From an uncultured Bacillaceae bacterium (GTDB lineage Bacteria > Bacillota > Bacilli > Bacillales > Caldibacillaceae), in the NCBI GenBank assembly GCA_937983015.1, contig CALKAK010000088.1, positions 1-31,904 on the forward strand: a stretch of DNA of 31,904 nucleotides, given 5' to 3'. The notes under the pieces were generated by a model. The model had not been told where the DNA came from and made no database searches. It worked only from the letters and a program-made list of their open reading frames with translations. The first letter of the stretch is position 1, and each line of letters opens with the position of its first letter. This document shows positions 30,682-31,904 of this stretch, piece by piece. The position numbers and the translations under genes were made by a program.

Positions 30682-31904
30682 ATGATCGAATCGAAACTTG
30701 CAGAGAAAAGTTGCCCCTTGCAACTAAAAAGTTTTTGGCGATTATTAACGTCCGGAAAAATCAAATATTCATATATATTTATCGCCCTTTTTTTCGCCTT
30801 GATTGAAACTGTGAGCGGGTTGATCGTGCCGATATTTACCCGTGATTTAATTGATTCGCTGGCTACTGGTGGTATCAATTGGCGTTATGTTTTCCTTCTT
30901 GCCTCGGCTTTCATCATTCAGACTGTAACCGGGGGATTCGCATTTTATTTGCTGACGTATACCGGTGAGACGGTCGTAAAAAATATCCGGCAACGATTAT
31001 GGAATCACGTGCTGGAATTGCCGGTTTCTTATTTTGATCATCATGAATCTGGAGAAACGATGAGTCGCATCACGCAGGATACGAATATCGTGAAAATGCT
31101 GGTGACTAATCATCTCATCTCTTTCATCAGTGGGATCGTAGCCATCACGGGATCGGTCATCTTGCTATTGATCATCGATTGGAAGATCACGGTGTTTATC
31201 TTTTTGGCAACGCCTCTTTCCTTAGCCATTATCATCCCGCTTGGCCGCATCATATATAGAATTTCGCGGCGCACGCAAGACGAGATGGCAAAATTTTCCG
31301 GTCACCTCGGCCGTGTGCTGCAAGAGATCCGTCTTGTGAAATCCCATAATGGTCAAGAAAAGGAAAAAGTTGAAGGTAAAAAAGAGATCGAACGGTTGAT
31401 GCATTTCGGTTTAAAAGAGGCGAAAGTGAACGCATTTATTTCTCCGATCATGACCACGATTATGATGCTTATCCTCGTCATTATCATCGGGTATGGTGGT
31501 GCTCGGGTCGCTTCCGGTGCTCTTACGCCGGGTTCTTTGGTAGCGATCATCATTTATATGTTCAATATCGTCCTGCCGTTCAGCCAACTGGCGAGCTTTT
31601 TCTCCACATTACAAAAAGCGCTGGGGGCGACGGAACGAATCACGGAAATTTTAGATTTAGCAGAAGAGAACTCCGGTACGGTGAAAGAGATCGATTTCAC
31701 GCAACCGTTACATTTTCACAATGTTTCTTTTTCCTATGATGGAAAACGCCCAGTGTTGAAAAATGTTTCTTTTACAATTGAACCCGGTAAAACGTATGCG
31801 CTTGTGGGACCAAGTGGTGGGGGAAAGACGACCATTTTTTCGCTACTGGAACGATTTTATGAGCCTGATTGCGGAAATATCCGTTTAGGTGAACGTGATA
31901 TTCA
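30682..31904 (+). CDS. bmrA: BmrA-like multidrug ABC exporter, cut by the right edge
   Basis: The first 407 codons of a half-size ABC exporter (B. subtilis BmrA has 589 aa). ATG 30682 follows GGAGGG by eight bases. Six hydrophobic helices are visible to about residue 310, with family signatures LPVSYFDHHESGETMSRIT, SRRTQDEMAKFSGHLG and GATERITEIL. The ATPase begins with FHNVSFSYDGKRPVLKNVSF and Walker A GPSGGGKTT, then LLERFYEPDCGNIRLGERDI, where the window ends. The order and wording match BmrA closely, a homodimeric drug exporter. The signature, Walker B and switch are outside the window, so catalytic competence is not visible. Confidence 0.88.
   Translation, partial: MIESKLAEKSCPLQLKSFWRLLTSGKIKYSYIFIALFFALIETVSGLIVPIFTRDLIDSLATGGINWRYVFLLASAFIIQTVTGGFAFYLLTYTGETVVKNIRQRLWNHVLELPVSYFDHHESGETMSRITQDTNIVKMLVTNHLISFISGIVAITGSVILLLIIDWKITVFIFLATPLSLAIIIPLGRIIYRISRRTQDEMAKFSGHLGRVLQEIRLVKSHNGQEKEKVEGKKEIERLMHFGLKEAKVNAFISPIMTTIMMLILVIIIGYGGARVASGALTPGSLVAIIIYMFNIVLPFSQLASFFSTLQKALGATERITEILDLAEENSGTVKEIDFTQPLHFHNVSFSYDGKRPVLKNVSFTIEPGKTYALVGPSGGGKTTIFSLLERFYEPDCGNIRLGERDI

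Noticed and set aside
1..31904. Defence island, prophage, biosynthetic cluster, CRISPR or mobile element
   Set aside because: No integrase, transposase, repeat-spacer array, toxin-antitoxin pair or synthase-type genes seen; gene content and codon use look like a stable Bacillaceae chromosome.

Overview
The window is chromosomal DNA of an endospore-forming, low-to-mid GC Firmicute, most likely Bacillaceae. The reasons are strong AGGAGG-type ribosome binding sites, frequent TTG/GTG starts, sporulation-linked genes (YteA-type zinc finger, two YjcZ-type mini membrane proteins, a YppG-like protein, a YlbC-like CAP protein) and close resemblance of many products to Bacillus proteins. RNase HI resembles the B. 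halodurans enzyme and the ferredoxin resembles the 7Fe ferredoxin of Bacillus schlegelii. I cannot name the species. I saw no rRNA, tRNA, CRISPR, prophage, transposase or insertion sequence.

Layout. 1-4.8 kb: a 15-codon edge fragment (-), the YteA-like regulator, and an overlapping pair of ABC exporter genes forming a heterodimer with one degenerate ATP site. 4.8-5.5 kb: an isolated unknown gene (-). 5.8-7.5 kb: a YhdH/YhfP-type oxidoreductase and a CoA-type Nudix hydrolase. 7.6-9.35 kb: a probable transcription unit of a cysteine-free HesB-like protein, RNase HI, a small unknown protein and a DUF2383-like protein. 9.4-12.5 kb: ExoA, an acidic unknown protein whose ribosome binding site lies in a hairpin, a 7Fe-type ferredoxin, an unknown 223-aa protein and a Mug-type DNA glycosylase. 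12.6-15.35 kb: a DegV-family protein and ArgS. 15.35-17.2 kb (-): YlbC-like CAP protein and three small spore-type genes, two of them too short for usual ORF calling. 17.4-19.65 kb: a TraB/PrgY-family membrane protein and a short-chain dehydrogenase.

19.65-22.6 kb is the most informative regulatory region. A TPP riboswitch, a strong intrinsic terminator and a further hairpin over the ribosome binding site precede thiY-thiX-thiZ, which should import a thiamine pyrimidine precursor. A terminator-like hairpin lies between thiY and thiX. Then follow RlmN (-), an NADPH:FMN reductase, and a divergent pair of fructosamine kinase (-) and PfpI/DJ-1 family protein (+) that looks like a glycation-repair pair. 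26.3-28 kb (-): a CDP-alcohol phosphatidyltransferase and heme O synthase CtaB. 28.2-29.2 kb: a metallo-beta-lactamase-fold hydrolase preceded by a perfect palindrome of the FadR-box form, suggesting control by fatty-acid status. 29.4-30.4 kb: a membrane-anchored polysaccharide deacetylase. The right edge cuts a BmrA-like multidrug ABC exporter.

Most of this is ordinary housekeeping and accessory chromosome. I did not find a clearly new multi-gene system. The best leads are the FadR-type operator, the multi-layered thi leader, the hairpin-masked unknown gene at 10.26 kb and the glycation-repair pair.
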